From contig BAIF02000001.1 of the NCBI GenBank assembly GCA_000509105.1, forward strand, positions 1 to 64,000: 64,000 nucleotides of DNA. Direction: 5' to 3'. The notes beneath the pieces were generated by a model that ran no database searches, had not been told where the DNA came from, and was given only the letters and a program-made list of their open reading frames with translations. This DNA comes from Clostridiales bacterium VE202-21 (GTDB lineage Bacteria > Bacillota > Clostridia > Lachnospirales > Lachnospiraceae). Below, in pieces: positions 8,947 to 17,412 of the stretch (its first letter is position 1; the number at the start of each line of letters is the position of its first letter). Position numbers and translations under genes: made by a program.

Positions 8947-9561
8947 TCATTTAGGAAGTTCGATAATCTTATCCAGTTCCAGTCCATGGAACACTCCTTG
9001 AAATGTAAGATGTGTCAACAGCTCTGCAAGATAAGAGGGGCTGTACTTCATACCGTCTTCCAGCCATTTGCCTGTGATTCCGATATGGGCTGAAATAATG
9101 TACTGGATAAGGTATTCTTTAGGAATGGACAGACTATCGTCGCTGAACCTGCTCAGGATCTCAGTATAGGTAATCCGGGCGCTTTCCTCCATCTTCTGGC
9201 GGAAGGAAGAAAGACCGTTACTTCCAAGCATTACCCTAAAAAAGTCTGCGTTTTTTGCAATATATTCAAAGTGCTTTACATAGTATTTACAGCTTTTTTG
9301 GGAATTTAAGCCGGACTCCCTGGCATAGGAATCCGGCTTTGTTTCTTTCCGTAGCTGATAAAACATCTCCTCCACTATCGTGTCTAAAAAATCCTGTTTA
9401 TCTTCAAATTGCGAATAAAATGTACTTCTGGCAACCTGTGCCTCTTCTACCAGGTCATGGACGGTAATCTCATCTATTGTTTTCTGGTTCATCAGATGAA
9501 TTAGAGCCTCAACCAGATACTGGCGGCTGCGTCTTTTTCTGCGGTCTCCACACTCTTTCAT
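8947..9561 (-). CDS. TetR/AcrR-family regulator, cassette A
   Basis: The 204-aa protein has an N-terminal TetR helix-turn-helix (EITVHDLVEEAQVARSTFYSQFEDKQDFLD, shown here in short as VARSTFYSQFEDK) and an all-helical ligand domain. Its C-terminal part (YIISAHIGITGKW, then LLTHLTFQGV) resembles the regulator at 35949-36542 (YIIGAHYGL, then MVNLTFNGI). Both sit next to a KdgT-type permease and an amidohydrolase, so they appear to be homologous cassette regulators. It ends two bases after the convergent CoA-transferase. The start follows AAGGAGG. Confidence 0.88.
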   Translation of the reverse strand: MKECGDRRKRRSRQYLVEALIHLMNQKTIDEITVHDLVEEAQVARSTFYSQFEDKQDFLDTIVEEMFYQLRKETKPDSYARESGLNSQKSCKYYVKHFEYIAKNADFFRVMLGSNGLSSFRQKMEESARITYTEILSRFSDDSLSIPKEYLIQYIISAHIGITGKWLEDGMKYSPSYLAELLTHLTFQGVFHGLELDKIIELPK

Positions 9562-9635
9562 TGATACCCCTCCTTGGCAGATGGATTTATATATATTATA
9601 AATCCAGTCAAGCCGTTTGTAAATGGGGCGCGTTT

Positions 9636-9669
9636 GTCACTGTTTACAGTCTCACCCGTAAACAGTGAC
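9636..9669. repeat. Perfect 12-bp palindrome, GTTACTGT-family member
   Basis: GTCACTGTTTAC (9636-9647) and GTAAACAGTGAC (9658-9669) are exact inverted repeats around a 10-base loop. The core resembles the palindromes at 538-572 and 53519-53553. It lies between the TetR and permease genes, so it could also be an operator, but the family resemblance favours a dispersed element. Confidence 0.6.
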
Positions 9670-9675
9670 GCGCGC

Positions 9676-10665
9676 TTAGGAAATTGAGGGTGCGTTCTTT
9701 ACCGCACGGTGGGATTTTGCACCGGATGAGGCAGTGCCAAATCTGCCGGCGGCAAATCTGGTCAAGAAGGGTGTAATAACCGTAGTAAGTATCATAACCA
9801 GCGCAATCTGCGCGGTTGCCGTCTGCAGATAAGGCGCATGTTCGGGAACTGCCTGAGCGATCTGCGCAGGAGCACCGATTGCAAGCCCTGCTACGCAGCA
9901 GGTTGCTATAGAACCATACCCCGGACGGCGTAAAATCCACCGGTCTGTGAAAAATGACGGAATTACGCTTATGATGTAAAATATAAGAGTCAGAACCAGC
10001 CCCTGCAGGCCCGACCGGAATGCGGTTACAAGGTCTACAGATATTCCAAAGCAGAAGCCTAAAAATGGAAGCATAATCATGGATCCGGGCGCCATAAGTT
10101 TTCGGATATCTGCATCTAAATTCCCAAGCAGAATTCCCAGGAGAAACGGTACAAGAAGTGCTATGAGCGCCATATAATCAAAGGCTGCACCGCTGGCTGC
10201 TCCCAGAATCAGCAGGGGAATGGTGGGCATACAGGCCACATTCCAGAGTCCGAAGGCCGCATGATCAATTTCATCTCCATAAATTTTCGTGAGTGCAAGA
10301 AATACTCCGGGATTATTACTGGAAAGCACGGATACAAAGGCCATGGTTGATATGCCAAAAAATCCTTTAGCCCCAAAGTTGTGCATCAGCAGCATGCCCA
10401 CGGCAAACGCAGCCGCCAGCTTTATAACCAGCAGAGTGCCATGGCGCTTTAAAACCGCTCCGACCTGCCGGACGGGAAGCTGGCTCCCTATGATAAAGAG
10501 CAGCAGCCCGGCAAGACACATGGTCCCGGCTGATGAGAAAAGCGCCGTGGTTGGCCCCCCGATTTCAACGATTCCCGGGGCCCATGTATGTATGACCGCT
10601 GCGATCAGCAGGGGACCGACCATGAGTCCCCCAGGAAACTTTTCCACCGTTTTTAAGATCTTCAA
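9676..10665 (-). CDS. KdgT-family permease, cassette A; probable aromatic-acid carrier
   Basis: The 329-aa membrane protein belongs to the 2-keto-3-deoxygluconate permease family (EKFPGGLMVGPLL at the N-terminus, PFLLGILLGNLD in the middle). A TTG start at 10665 is chosen because AGGAGGG lies five bases upstream and it gives exactly the length of the paralogue at 36834-37823. Both paralogues carry NPGVF and RRPGYG, where the KdgT sugar-acid transporter as I recall it has different residues (TNGGLY and a Gly/Asp-rich loop). Sandwiched between a TetR regulator and an aromatic decarboxylase-type amidohydrolase, it more likely carries a hydroxybenzoate or its product than a sugar acid. That substrate is inference. 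Confidence 0.82.
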   Translation of the reverse strand: MKILKTVEKFPGGLMVGPLLIAAVIHTWAPGIVEIGGPTTALFSSAGTMCLAGLLLFIIGSQLPVRQVGAVLKRHGTLLVIKLAAAFAVGMLLMHNFGAKGFFGISTMAFVSVLSSNNPGVFLALTKIYGDEIDHAAFGLWNVACMPTIPLLILGAASGAAFDYMALIALLVPFLLGILLGNLDADIRKLMAPGSMIMLPFLGFCFGISVDLVTAFRSGLQGLVLTLIFYIISVIPSFFTDRWILRRPGYGSIATCCVAGLAIGAPAQIAQAVPEHAPYLQTATAQIALVMILTTVITPFLTRFAAGRFGTASSGAKSHRAVKNAPSIS

Positions 10666-10708
10666 GATATCCCTCCTATCTTGAATTTTACACATCCACC
10701 CTGTGCCT

Positions 10709-10739
10709 CAGTTAGCCGGCTTTTTCTGCCGGATAACTG
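10709..10739 (-). other. Intercistronic hairpin between amidohydrolase and permease
   Basis: CAGTTAGCCGGC (10709-10720) pairs with GCCGGATAACTG (10728-10739), 11 of 12 positions, around a 7-base loop. There is no T-run on the minus strand, so it is better seen as an mRNA-stabilising or partial-attenuation structure within the cassette. Confidence 0.5.
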
Positions 10740-10762
10740 ATTACAGGCGGACGGCACAACGA

Positions 10763-11815
10763 TCAGATATCTAATTTAAGAAGTTCAGCGGCATTTGTCC
10801 TTCCAATCCGAATCCTGTCTGCATAGCTGAGCGGTACGTTGTCAAACCAGGTGGCAGCCTCATCAAGACTCTCATACGGAGTATCTGAGGAGAACATAAC
10901 ATGCGTGTTGTCGCATTCCATCAGGGTATCAATAAATGCTCGTGTGTGGAAATGGCCGCTTGTTGTCATATATACGTTCTTTTCCATGTATTCGGTTAAC
11001 GGCTTTTTATGGGCGCCGCAGGCTTTCTGATTATTCAGGCGGTGCTGGAGACGCGGAAGCCCGAATGGAAGTCCCTCACCCAGATGTCCCAGAATCAGTT
11101 TTGCCGTCGGAAGCTCATCAAAGATACCGCTGCATAACAGGCGGATCGCGTGGAGGGCCGTCTCGGCGCCGAATCCCCATGCTGAGCCTAACAGTCCCTC
11201 ATAGCCCTGGTATGCCCGCTGCTGGTTCGGTACCGGATCACGGGGATGCAGATAGAGCGGAACATCCAGTTCCACAAGTTTCTTCCAGAAAACAAAATTC
11301 TGTTTTTCATCCAGATATTCTACGTTATTCTTGTCATTCTTCATAGTATAGCCGTTAATCAGTGCCCCCACGAATCCCAGTTCTTTAACACAGAATTCCA
11401 GCTCTTTGCAGGCAGCTTCGGGATCCTGCATTGCTACTGCTGCAAAAGCGTTAAAACGTTTGGGATATTTCTGTATGTAATTTTCATAAATCCAGATATT
11501 CATCTCATGTGCGCGTTTTACCGCTTCTTTTGTATCCAGGACTTCCTGGATACCTGGCTGTGTCAGGGACATGATAAACATTTCAACTCCGTTACGGTCC
11601 ATATCCGCAATACGGATATCTGCAGAGTGTAATCGTGCCTTAACGGCTTCGAAATAATCCTCTTTATTTCTGGCGGTCTCATTTTGCGGATCGCCTGTAG
11701 CTTCCCACTGAGGGGACTCGTAGTGTTCTTCCAGAGCAATCTTGCCATGCATGATTTCCTGCCCGTAAGGAGCAACATAGTCTTTTATATATTCTTTTCT
11801 GAATTCAAAACTCAT
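10763..11815 (-). CDS. Amidohydrolase-2 family metal-dependent decarboxylase (gamma-resorcylate/2,3-dihydroxybenzoate type), cassette A
   Basis: The 350-aa product looks very like gamma-resorcylate (2,6-dihydroxybenzoate) decarboxylase, which carries out reversible, cofactor-free decarboxylation with a divalent metal. Expected ligands are visible: Glu29-x-His31 in ALEEHYE, His in YLHPRDP, His in LGHLGEGLPFG and Asp in FSSDTPYES. The C-terminal GRTNAAELLKLD is also typical. An N-terminal extension of about 20 residues precedes the usual start; AGGAGGTATTTAAT lies just before the ATG, supporting it. It is the first gene of the minus-strand cassette with permease and TetR genes. The exact dihydroxybenzoate cannot be told. 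Confidence 0.85.
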   Translation of the reverse strand: MSFEFRKEYIKDYVAPYGQEIMHGKIALEEHYESPQWEATGDPQNETARNKEDYFEAVKARLHSADIRIADMDRNGVEMFIMSLTQPGIQEVLDTKEAVKRAHEMNIWIYENYIQKYPKRFNAFAAVAMQDPEAACKELEFCVKELGFVGALINGYTMKNDKNNVEYLDEKQNFVFWKKLVELDVPLYLHPRDPVPNQQRAYQGYEGLLGSAWGFGAETALHAIRLLCSGIFDELPTAKLILGHLGEGLPFGLPRLQHRLNNQKACGAHKKPLTEYMEKNVYMTTSGHFHTRAFIDTLMECDNTHVMFSSDTPYESLDEAATWFDNVPLSYADRIRIGRTNAAELLKLDI

Positions 11816-12155
11816 ATTAAATACCTCCTGAAAGTTTTTTGGGAAATCTTTTGCGCGCCAGATTTCTGTTGTTTATGGGTATATTATAGCAATGGATTTT
11901 TTGAATTGCCAGCCTCAGAAACCCCGTTTTTGTAGGGATTCCTCCATTTTCAGAAGGAATGTTCGGGAAGATTGTGATAACAAACATTTTTGATGAAATT
12001 GTCCGATGCCTGGGTGCTCTGCCGTATGTAATTAAAGCAAAAAAGGCCTTACACCACGTAGTTCATAAAAAACGCTGTAAGGCCCTGGAAATATTCCTGT
12101 CCAAAATTTACTTTTTCTCTTAATCGTCCCTGTATTCTTCCACAATTAACCTCTT
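11816..12155. other. Intergenic region upstream of cassette A
   Basis: The 340-base region must contain the promoter of the amidohydrolase-permease-TetR cassette at its left end and the terminator of the small gene at 12156 at its right end (12039-12084). I see no other gene. Confidence 0.6.
12039..12084 (-). terminator. Rho-independent terminator for the 50-aa gene
   Basis: On the minus strand GGCCTTACA (12084-12076) and TGTAAGGCC (12053-12045) form a 9-bp stem with a 22-base loop, followed directly by TTTTTTGC. It lies about 70 bases after the stop of the small gene. Confidence 0.7.
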
Positions 12156-12308
12156 CTAAGCCTTCTTCGGAAGGAAAATTCTCTGTTTAAAATCTTCCTC
12201 ATATATTCTCACAGCCTCTTCTTCCGTCAGTTGAGGCAGCTGTTCGCAAAACTCATTTCCGCTGTTCTGCTCAATATACCTCAGCATTTCAAATATTGTA
12301 TTCTGCAT
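12156..12308 (-). CDS. Small 50-aa protein of unknown function
   Basis: An ATG at 12308, preceded by a strong AGGAGGTACTGAT site, opens a 50-codon frame ending in TAG at 12156. The peptide is acidic in the middle and ends in a basic tail: MQNTIFEMLRYIEQ, then NEFCEQLPQLTEEEAVRIYE, then FKQRIFLPKKA. It has no membrane segment or signal peptide and is predicted to be helical. A terminator follows, so it appears to be a single-gene transcript, divergent from the AraC gene. I do not recognise the family. Confidence 0.7.
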   Translation of the reverse strand: MQNTIFEMLRYIEQNSGNEFCEQLPQLTEEEAVRIYEEDFKQRIFLPKKA

Positions 12309-12495
12309 ATCAGTACCTCCTCTCACATTCAGGTCCGGCTTTGCTCTGCTTCTATTATAATTTTACCGCACATAACGCGTAAAATATATTTCCTTAACGA
12401 CTGTTTTATGGTAAAATATCGCCATAATGAAAGATGCACTCTTAAACCCGTCACTGTAAAGCGGCTGCCGGGATTAAACCATAAGGAGAAACCGG

Positions 12496-13386
12496 ATGTT
12501 TCCTGAAGACTTAATGTTCGCTTCGAATAAACAAGAAAAGATATTTGAAATGAGGCCAGAATACCCTTTTATTATCAGACATGTCTATCCGCAGCGCGGA
12601 AAATCCATGATCGCTCCGTGGCACTGGCACGAGGAACTGGAGTTGATTTATGTCCAAAAGGGAGCCGTGACTTATCATACTCCGCAGGTGAGTCTGCGGA
12701 TCGAAGAAAAAAACGGCCTTTTCACAAACAGCAACGTATTGCACCAGGTTCTTTCCTCTGAACCCGATTCAGAAATCTTTTATAAAGTATTTATGTTTCG
12801 CAAAAATTTTCTTGCAGAAGAAGGAAGTTATCTCGATAAAAAGTATGTTAGCCCTCTGCTCCAGGCGAATGCCGCATCTTCCCTTTTGTTGTCCCAGTCT
12901 GATCCTGCCCGGAAAAAGATTCTGGAACAGCTGCTCGAGCTATCCGAGTTGAATCAGATCAGGCCCTTTGGATATGATATGAAATCCAGAAATCTCATGT
13001 CCGACATCTGGCTGCACATAGCGGAGATTAGTAATATACCGCCCGATCCGGTTCCTGCATCCTCCTCACTCCGGGAAAACCGGCTGAAAAAAATGCTCCT
13101 GTATATACAGGAGCATTACATGCACGATCTTACATTAAAAGACATCGCTAATGCGGCGAACATTAGTGAGCGTGAGGCACTGCGCTGTTTTCAAGAAGGC
13201 CTCCATACATCCCCGTTTGTTTACTTGGGAGAATACAGAGTTCAAACAGCATGCGGCCTGCTGCGCAATACCTCAGACAATATAACAGATATTGCGCTCA
13301 GATGTGGCTTTGCTTCCAGCAGTTATTTTGGGAAAGTCTTCCGGAGACATATGGGCTGTACGCCTTATGAATACCGGAATCGTTAA
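12496..13386 (+). CDS. AraC-family regulator with cupin sensor domain
   Basis: The 296-aa protein has an N-terminal cupin-like sensing domain (residues about 20-100, with the WHWHEELELIYVQKG metal-site-like motif) and a C-terminal double helix-turn-helix from about 195 (LTLKDIANAANISEREALRCF, shortened: DIANAANISEREALR; then ITDIALRCGFASSSYFGKVFR). The C-terminus has the family ending GCTPYEYRNR. AAGGAG precedes the ATG. It points toward the PTS operon but is convergent with it. Such proteins usually respond to a sugar or related small molecule, so control of the PTS operon is possible but only inferred. Confidence 0.9.
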   Translation: MFPEDLMFASNKQEKIFEMRPEYPFIIRHVYPQRGKSMIAPWHWHEELELIYVQKGAVTYHTPQVSLRIEEKNGLFTNSNVLHQVLSSEPDSEIFYKVFMFRKNFLAEEGSYLDKKYVSPLLQANAASSLLLSQSDPARKKILEQLLELSELNQIRPFGYDMKSRNLMSDIWLHIAEISNIPPDPVPASSSLRENRLKKMLLYIQEHYMHDLTLKDIANAANISEREALRCFQEGLHTSPFVYLGEYRVQTACGLLRNTSDNITDIALRCGFASSSYFGKVFRRHMGCTPYEYRNR

Positions 13387-13449
13387 CCGCAGTGAGTTTT
13401 TAAAATACTGCATGCCAGGCAGACCTGCTGCTTATTGCTCTCTTCAATT

Positions 13450-14583
13450 TCATTTTACGGCGTGCTTCTTTTTATAATCGCACCCAAATGCATCCGCAAT
13501 CTTCATTATTTGAACAATATCCTCTTTTTGGCATGTCCTGCTGCATGCCTGCCATGAGTCTGCTTCCAGAGACTCTTCTGCAATCTGCTGTAAATTTTCT
13601 TCCGTAAGTTCAATTGACATATCCTCAAAGCAGACTGGTATTCCAATCATAATGCAAAAGTTAAGAACTTCTTCCAGCGTTTTAGTGTCATAATGCTCGG
13701 CAGCCAACTGGCATATTACACCGAATCCTACACGTTCTCCATGCATCAGGTTTTCTCCCTCCGGAAGCACGGTGATGGCATTTCCTATCGCGTGGGCAAT
13801 CGAACATCCTACATTCTCAAATCCCAGCCCGCTCATTAGAATATTACATTCGATGATATTTTCCAAGGCGGGAACGCACAAATGTCTTTCACATGCCAGT
13901 TTAGCCGCATATCCATCCTGAATCAGTGTTTCATAGCAGCATTTTGCAATGGCCCGGCCGCTTACTGTTGAAACAAACGGCTTTTTATCACACCATACAT
14001 AATTTTCATGTCCGCTCTGTATATTTGACAAACCTTCAAAATAGGTTGACAGCGCATCGCCCATTCCCGCAGTCAGGAACCTTGCCGGAGCCTGTGCAAT
14101 TATCCTGCTGTCTGCAAGCACCAGATCTGGATTCCTTTTATGAAGCATTATCTCATTCATTTTACCGTCTTCACTGTAAAGAATCGACATCGCACTGGTT
14201 GGCGCATCTGTGGATGCAATTGTCGGGCAGATCAGAAGCGCACAGTCCATCCGGGCCGCGGTCACCTTTGCAGCATCGATGGATTTACCGCCTCCGATTG
14301 CAATCACTGTATCAATTTCAGTTCCCACTGCCTGTTTCTGGAACTCTGCAATTTTGCGGTGTGTAATCTCTCCTTCATACGCCCCGCAGCTGAACGTACT
14401 TTTACTGTTCCGGTACAAAGCTTTCAGTTTTTCTTTCCACTCATCATAAAAAAATACATCAATAATATAAAAGTGTGCTTGTCCAAATTCACTCGCATAA
14501 CTTTCAATCTCTTCTAAAAGGCCGGGCCCCTGTATGTAATGTCCTACGGACCCCCATGCCCGGTAATTTGTATTTCTTCTCAT
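13450..14583 (-). CDS. Glycerol dehydrogenase-like iron/zinc alcohol dehydrogenase
   Basis: The 377-aa protein is of GldA type: NAD-binding IAIGGGKSIDAAK near residue 95-107, and metal ligands at the expected spacing, Asp176 (GMGDALS), His264 (SIAHAIGNA) and His281 (LMHGERVGFG). GldA interconverts glycerol and dihydroxyacetone with NAD. It is the last gene of the seven-gene PTS operon, directly after a transaldolase-like aldolase. The pairing of this aldolase family with GldA is known from Escherichia coli (fsaB-gldA), where dihydroxyacetone links them. By that analogy it probably reduces the ketone product of the aldolase. Another small hydroxyketone substrate cannot be excluded. Confidence 0.85.
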   Translation of the reverse strand: MRRNTNYRAWGSVGHYIQGPGLLEEIESYASEFGQAHFYIIDVFFYDEWKEKLKALYRNSKSTFSCGAYEGEITHRKIAEFQKQAVGTEIDTVIAIGGGKSIDAAKVTAARMDCALLICPTIASTDAPTSAMSILYSEDGKMNEIMLHKRNPDLVLADSRIIAQAPARFLTAGMGDALSTYFEGLSNIQSGHENYVWCDKKPFVSTVSGRAIAKCCYETLIQDGYAAKLACERHLCVPALENIIECNILMSGLGFENVGCSIAHAIGNAITVLPEGENLMHGERVGFGVICQLAAEHYDTKTLEEVLNFCIMIGIPVCFEDMSIELTEENLQQIAEESLEADSWQACSRTCQKEDIVQIMKIADAFGCDYKKKHAVK

Positions 14584-14618
14584 TCTTTTTTCATCCTGCC
14601 ATTTCTACCGGCTGCGTC

Positions 14619-15314
14619 CTATTTCTCCATATTTGCTACCCGGATTCCTTTTCCAAATAACCCTTCCCAATCTTCTTTAAATGTATCAAGCGTCTTTTGT
14701 GTCATAGGATGAACCGCCATTGTGTCCAGCATTTCCAGAGTAACCGTAACATTATCTGCACCTGCCAAAGCTGCTTTTTCCAAATAAACTGCACTTTTTA
14801 GAGAGGCGGCCGACACCTTGCAGTCCATGCCTTCCAGCACGAAGGCATCTTTAATCTTTTTCACGACCCCGATTCCATCGCCTCCGGCATTATCAATACG
14901 GCTGACATATACTGCGACACAGTAAGCGCCCGCTTCTGCTGCCAGCATTGCCTGGTTAAAATCATAAATAGCAGTACAGGAACATAAGATCCCCTCTTCT
15001 TTTAACAATCGGATCGCCTTATACCCCTGTGGGCATGCCGGTATCTTTATGAACGTATTTCCCTTGATTTCTTCCCGGATTCTATGCGCATCCTCTATCA
15101 TTTCCTCAGCCGTATCCCCCATAGCTTCCAGATAAAAGGGATATTCCTCTCCGATGACTTCGCGTATCATTCTGGCATTTTCCAGAAATGTTCTCCCCGT
15201 CCCTTTCAGGCAGCGGACAGCAATACTCGGGTTCATACTGAAGCACCGGACCGGGTATAAATCCACCACCTTTTTCACCATTTCCAAATCACCCGTATCT
15301 AAACAATATTCCAT
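14619..15314 (-). CDS. Fructose-6-phosphate aldolase/transaldolase-like enzyme
   Basis: The 231-aa protein belongs to the small transaldolase subfamily. Schiff-base Lys90 lies in FIKIPACPQG and the family NPS motif appears as SMNPSI. Two residues used to separate aldolase from transaldolase give a mixed signal: Tyr136 (VAVYVSRID) is at the position of the aldolase Tyr, but Glu63 (FYLEAMGDT) is where fructose-6-phosphate aldolase has Gln. In this operon with PTS subunits, a TIM-barrel isomerase and a GldA-like enzyme, cleavage of a ketose phosphate to dihydroxyacetone or a related ketone is the likely job. The exact substrate is unknown. Confidence 0.82.
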   Translation of the reverse strand: MEYCLDTGDLEMVKKVVDLYPVRCFSMNPSIAVRCLKGTGRTFLENARMIREVIGEEYPFYLEAMGDTAEEMIEDAHRIREEIKGNTFIKIPACPQGYKAIRLLKEEGILCSCTAIYDFNQAMLAAEAGAYCVAVYVSRIDNAGGDGIGVVKKIKDAFVLEGMDCKVSAASLKSAVYLEKAALAGADNVTVTLEMLDTMAVHPMTQKTLDTFKEDWEGLFGKGIRVANMEK

Positions 15315-15338
15315 GTCTTGTCTCCCTTCACTATTATG

Positions 15339-16160
15339 TTATCCTAAGATTTTTAGAGCGCCTAATATAACTGCCAATATCATAATCCCAATCACCTGGA
15401 CTAAAACATTCACATGTTTTCTATTCAGCTTGTATAAGCCAAGTGTGACGGCAAGCGGGAGCAAACTCGGGAAAATACTGTCCAAGGTCTCCTGCAGCGA
15501 AAAATTTGTATCGCTGATATTAAATGCAATGGGTGTTGTCACCGCCACTGTGGAAGCTACCATAGCCCCAATCACCATCAACCCTACAATGGACATTGAC
15601 AGGGTCAGCTTATTCATTAAATCGGATTCTGACAATTTGCTGATAATCTTATTTCCAAGCCCATACCCAAACTTTATCCCAAAATAACGCAATGCAATTG
15701 TCGGAATATTATAGATAAGCAGGAACAAAATCGGTCCCAGAATACTCCCGCTCATACATAGCCCCGCCGCAATTCCCGTTGCAATAATACGCAGAGTCCC
15801 GGCGATCAGGGAGTCTCCGATACCTGCCAGCGGTCCCATCAGAGAAACTTTCATCGCACTGATGGAAGAGGTATCAAAATTTTCATTATTCGCATTCTCT
15901 TCTTCCATCGCCGCAGTGATCCCAAAGATAAAAGGCTGCATTGTGGTCTGGCAATTATAAAATTCCATATGCCTCTCATATGCCGCAATCCTGTCTTCTT
16001 CCTTGTCATACAATTTATTGATTACCGGAATCATGGCATATTCAAAGGCCATGTGCTGCTGCCTCTCATAATGCCATGCATGAGAAGTGGTAAATGTTCG
16101 AAAGAACCCCTTTTTCAGTTCTTTTTTCGTCAATGTTTTCCTAGAATTCGTTGTCATCAT
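15339..16160 (-). CDS. PTS mannose/fructose/sorbose-family EIID component
   Basis: The 273-aa membrane protein has the typical IID start (LTKKELKKGFFRTFTTSHAW and FNERQ-like HYERQQHMAFEYAMIPV), the conserved GPLAGIGDSL motif and several C-terminal membrane helices. With IIC it forms the translocation channel of a mannose-class PTS permease. It overlaps the IIC gene by 20 bases and follows GGAGGTATAG, so it is translationally coupled. The transported sugar cannot be read from the sequence. Confidence 0.93.
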   Translation of the reverse strand: MMTTNSRKTLTKKELKKGFFRTFTTSHAWHYERQQHMAFEYAMIPVINKLYDKEEDRIAAYERHMEFYNCQTTMQPFIFGITAAMEEENANNENFDTSSISAMKVSLMGPLAGIGDSLIAGTLRIIATGIAAGLCMSGSILGPILFLLIYNIPTIALRYFGIKFGYGLGNKIISKLSESDLMNKLTLSMSIVGLMVIGAMVASTVAVTTPIAFNISDTNFSLQETLDSIFPSLLPLAVTLGLYKLNRKHVNVLVQVIGIMILAVILGALKILG

Positions 16161-16917
16161 CTATACCTCCTTGTACTGCTGATTTCTGAGCCGGCATAAA
16201 ATCTTTTGCAATCAATAAAATACCTACTATTACAACTGAAAAGCATACAATACCTACCGTAGACACACCAAGATATGCGCTTAACAAAAATCCGAACAGG
16301 AAGAATACCGCAACCTTTCTGGACATGATCATGCTGATCAGCTGTGCAAAACCAAGTGCAGGGAGAATTCCTGCTGCAATTGTAATTCCAGATGTCAGCC
16401 AGCCCGGAATTGCAGATACTACTGCCTGTACAGCATCCCCTCCAAACAAAAATGCAACAAACGCAATCACTGCAAATGTAAGGTCAAAGAGGAAACCATT
16501 TGACAGGAAAATTGCTTCTATTTTCTTATACTTTCCCTCTTCTGCAAACCGGTCTGCCGCCCTTGCCATAATCGGTGTAATGACTCCGTAAAACAGATTG
16601 ACAACAAATGCGGATAAAATTGCTGCCGGCATGGCAATCGTAATCGCAGTCTCCATTCCATTCCCTGTTGTAATTGCAAAAGCAGTCCCCAGAACAGAAC
16701 CAACGATCATATCCGGAGGAATGGAAGCCCCAATGGCATACATTCCCATAAACACCAGTTCCAGCTGGAAGCCGATCATGACTCCGGTTTTGACATCTCC
16801 CAAGATTATTCCAACCAGCGCCCCCAGTACCAGAGGCCTGCCAAGCATTGCGGTTCCCACAAAATAATCCGCTTTTCCAATAAATACTACAAGACCAACC
16901 AAAAGTGCCTGTAACAT
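16141..16917 (-). CDS. PTS mannose/fructose/sorbose-family EIIC component
   Basis: The 258-aa polytopic protein has the IIC hallmarks: an N-terminal GRPLVLGALVGIILGDVKTG segment, the QLELVFMG motif and IGASIPPDMIVGSVLGTAFA. It forms the sugar-binding membrane core with IID. AAAGGAGGG precedes the ATG. It sits between IIB and IID in the operon, the usual gene order for mannose-class systems. Confidence 0.94.
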   Translation of the reverse strand: MLQALLVGLVVFIGKADYFVGTAMLGRPLVLGALVGIILGDVKTGVMIGFQLELVFMGMYAIGASIPPDMIVGSVLGTAFAITTGNGMETAITIAMPAAILSAFVVNLFYGVITPIMARAADRFAEEGKYKKIEAIFLSNGFLFDLTFAVIAFVAFLFGGDAVQAVVSAIPGWLTSGITIAAGILPALGFAQLISMIMSRKVAVFFLFGFLLSAYLGVSTVGIVCFSVVIVGILLIAKDFMPAQKSAVQGGIDDDNEF

Positions 16918-16935
16918 TTGTCTTTCCCTCCTTTA

Positions 16936-17412
16936 TTAGCTCAACATTTCTTTTGTAACCATTTTCTTTTTATCTTCCGGCACCTGCCGGATTTCAAGCT
17001 CAACCGAATCATCCAGCATTTCTCTCAGCAGCGTGCATTCTTCGTTTGTTACATAAAAGGCAACATCTAATTTTTTCGAATCTTCTTTGATTTTACTACC
17101 GCCTAAATTGACTGATTTCACGACCTCACATTGTTTTGCCAGGCTGTGTGCATCCCGCACGCTTTCTACAACAACCAGCAGTTTATATTTATCTGTTACT
17201 CCACTGTTAATTGCTTTAATAGAATCTTCCACACTTTTAATTACAAGCTTTATTCCTGACGGCTTCGCAAGCCGCATTGTTGCCATCCGCATTTCATCCT
17301 TAGCGGCTGCGTCTGACACAATTAATATGGCATCTGCGTCCAGCGAACGGCACCAGACATAGGCTACCTGTCCATGCAGCAGACGATGGTCCACCCTGCA
17401 TAATTTAATCAT
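16936..17412 (-). CDS. PTS mannose/fructose/sorbose-family EIIB component
   Basis: The protein of about 158 aa carries the phosphorylated His13 in CRVDHRLLHGQVAYVW, the signature of mannose-class IIB. The start at 17412 is chosen because GGGAGG lies eight bases upstream and the ATG overlaps the end of the preceding isomerase gene; a longer frame from 17448 would overlap it by 44 bases. It receives phosphate from IIA and passes it to the incoming sugar bound by IIC/IID. Confidence 0.92.
   Translation of the reverse strand: MIKLCRVDHRLLHGQVAYVWCRSLDADAILIVSDAAAKDEMRMATMRLAKPSGIKLVIKSVEDSIKAINSGVTDKYKLLVVVESVRDAHSLAKQCEVVKSVNLGGSKIKEDSKKLDVAFYVTNEECTLLREMLDDSVELEIRQVPEDKKKMVTKEMLS

Noticed and set aside
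12231..12506. 91-aa plus-strand frame before the AraC gene
   Set aside because: Antisense to the better-supported 50-aa gene and it contains the AraC promoter.
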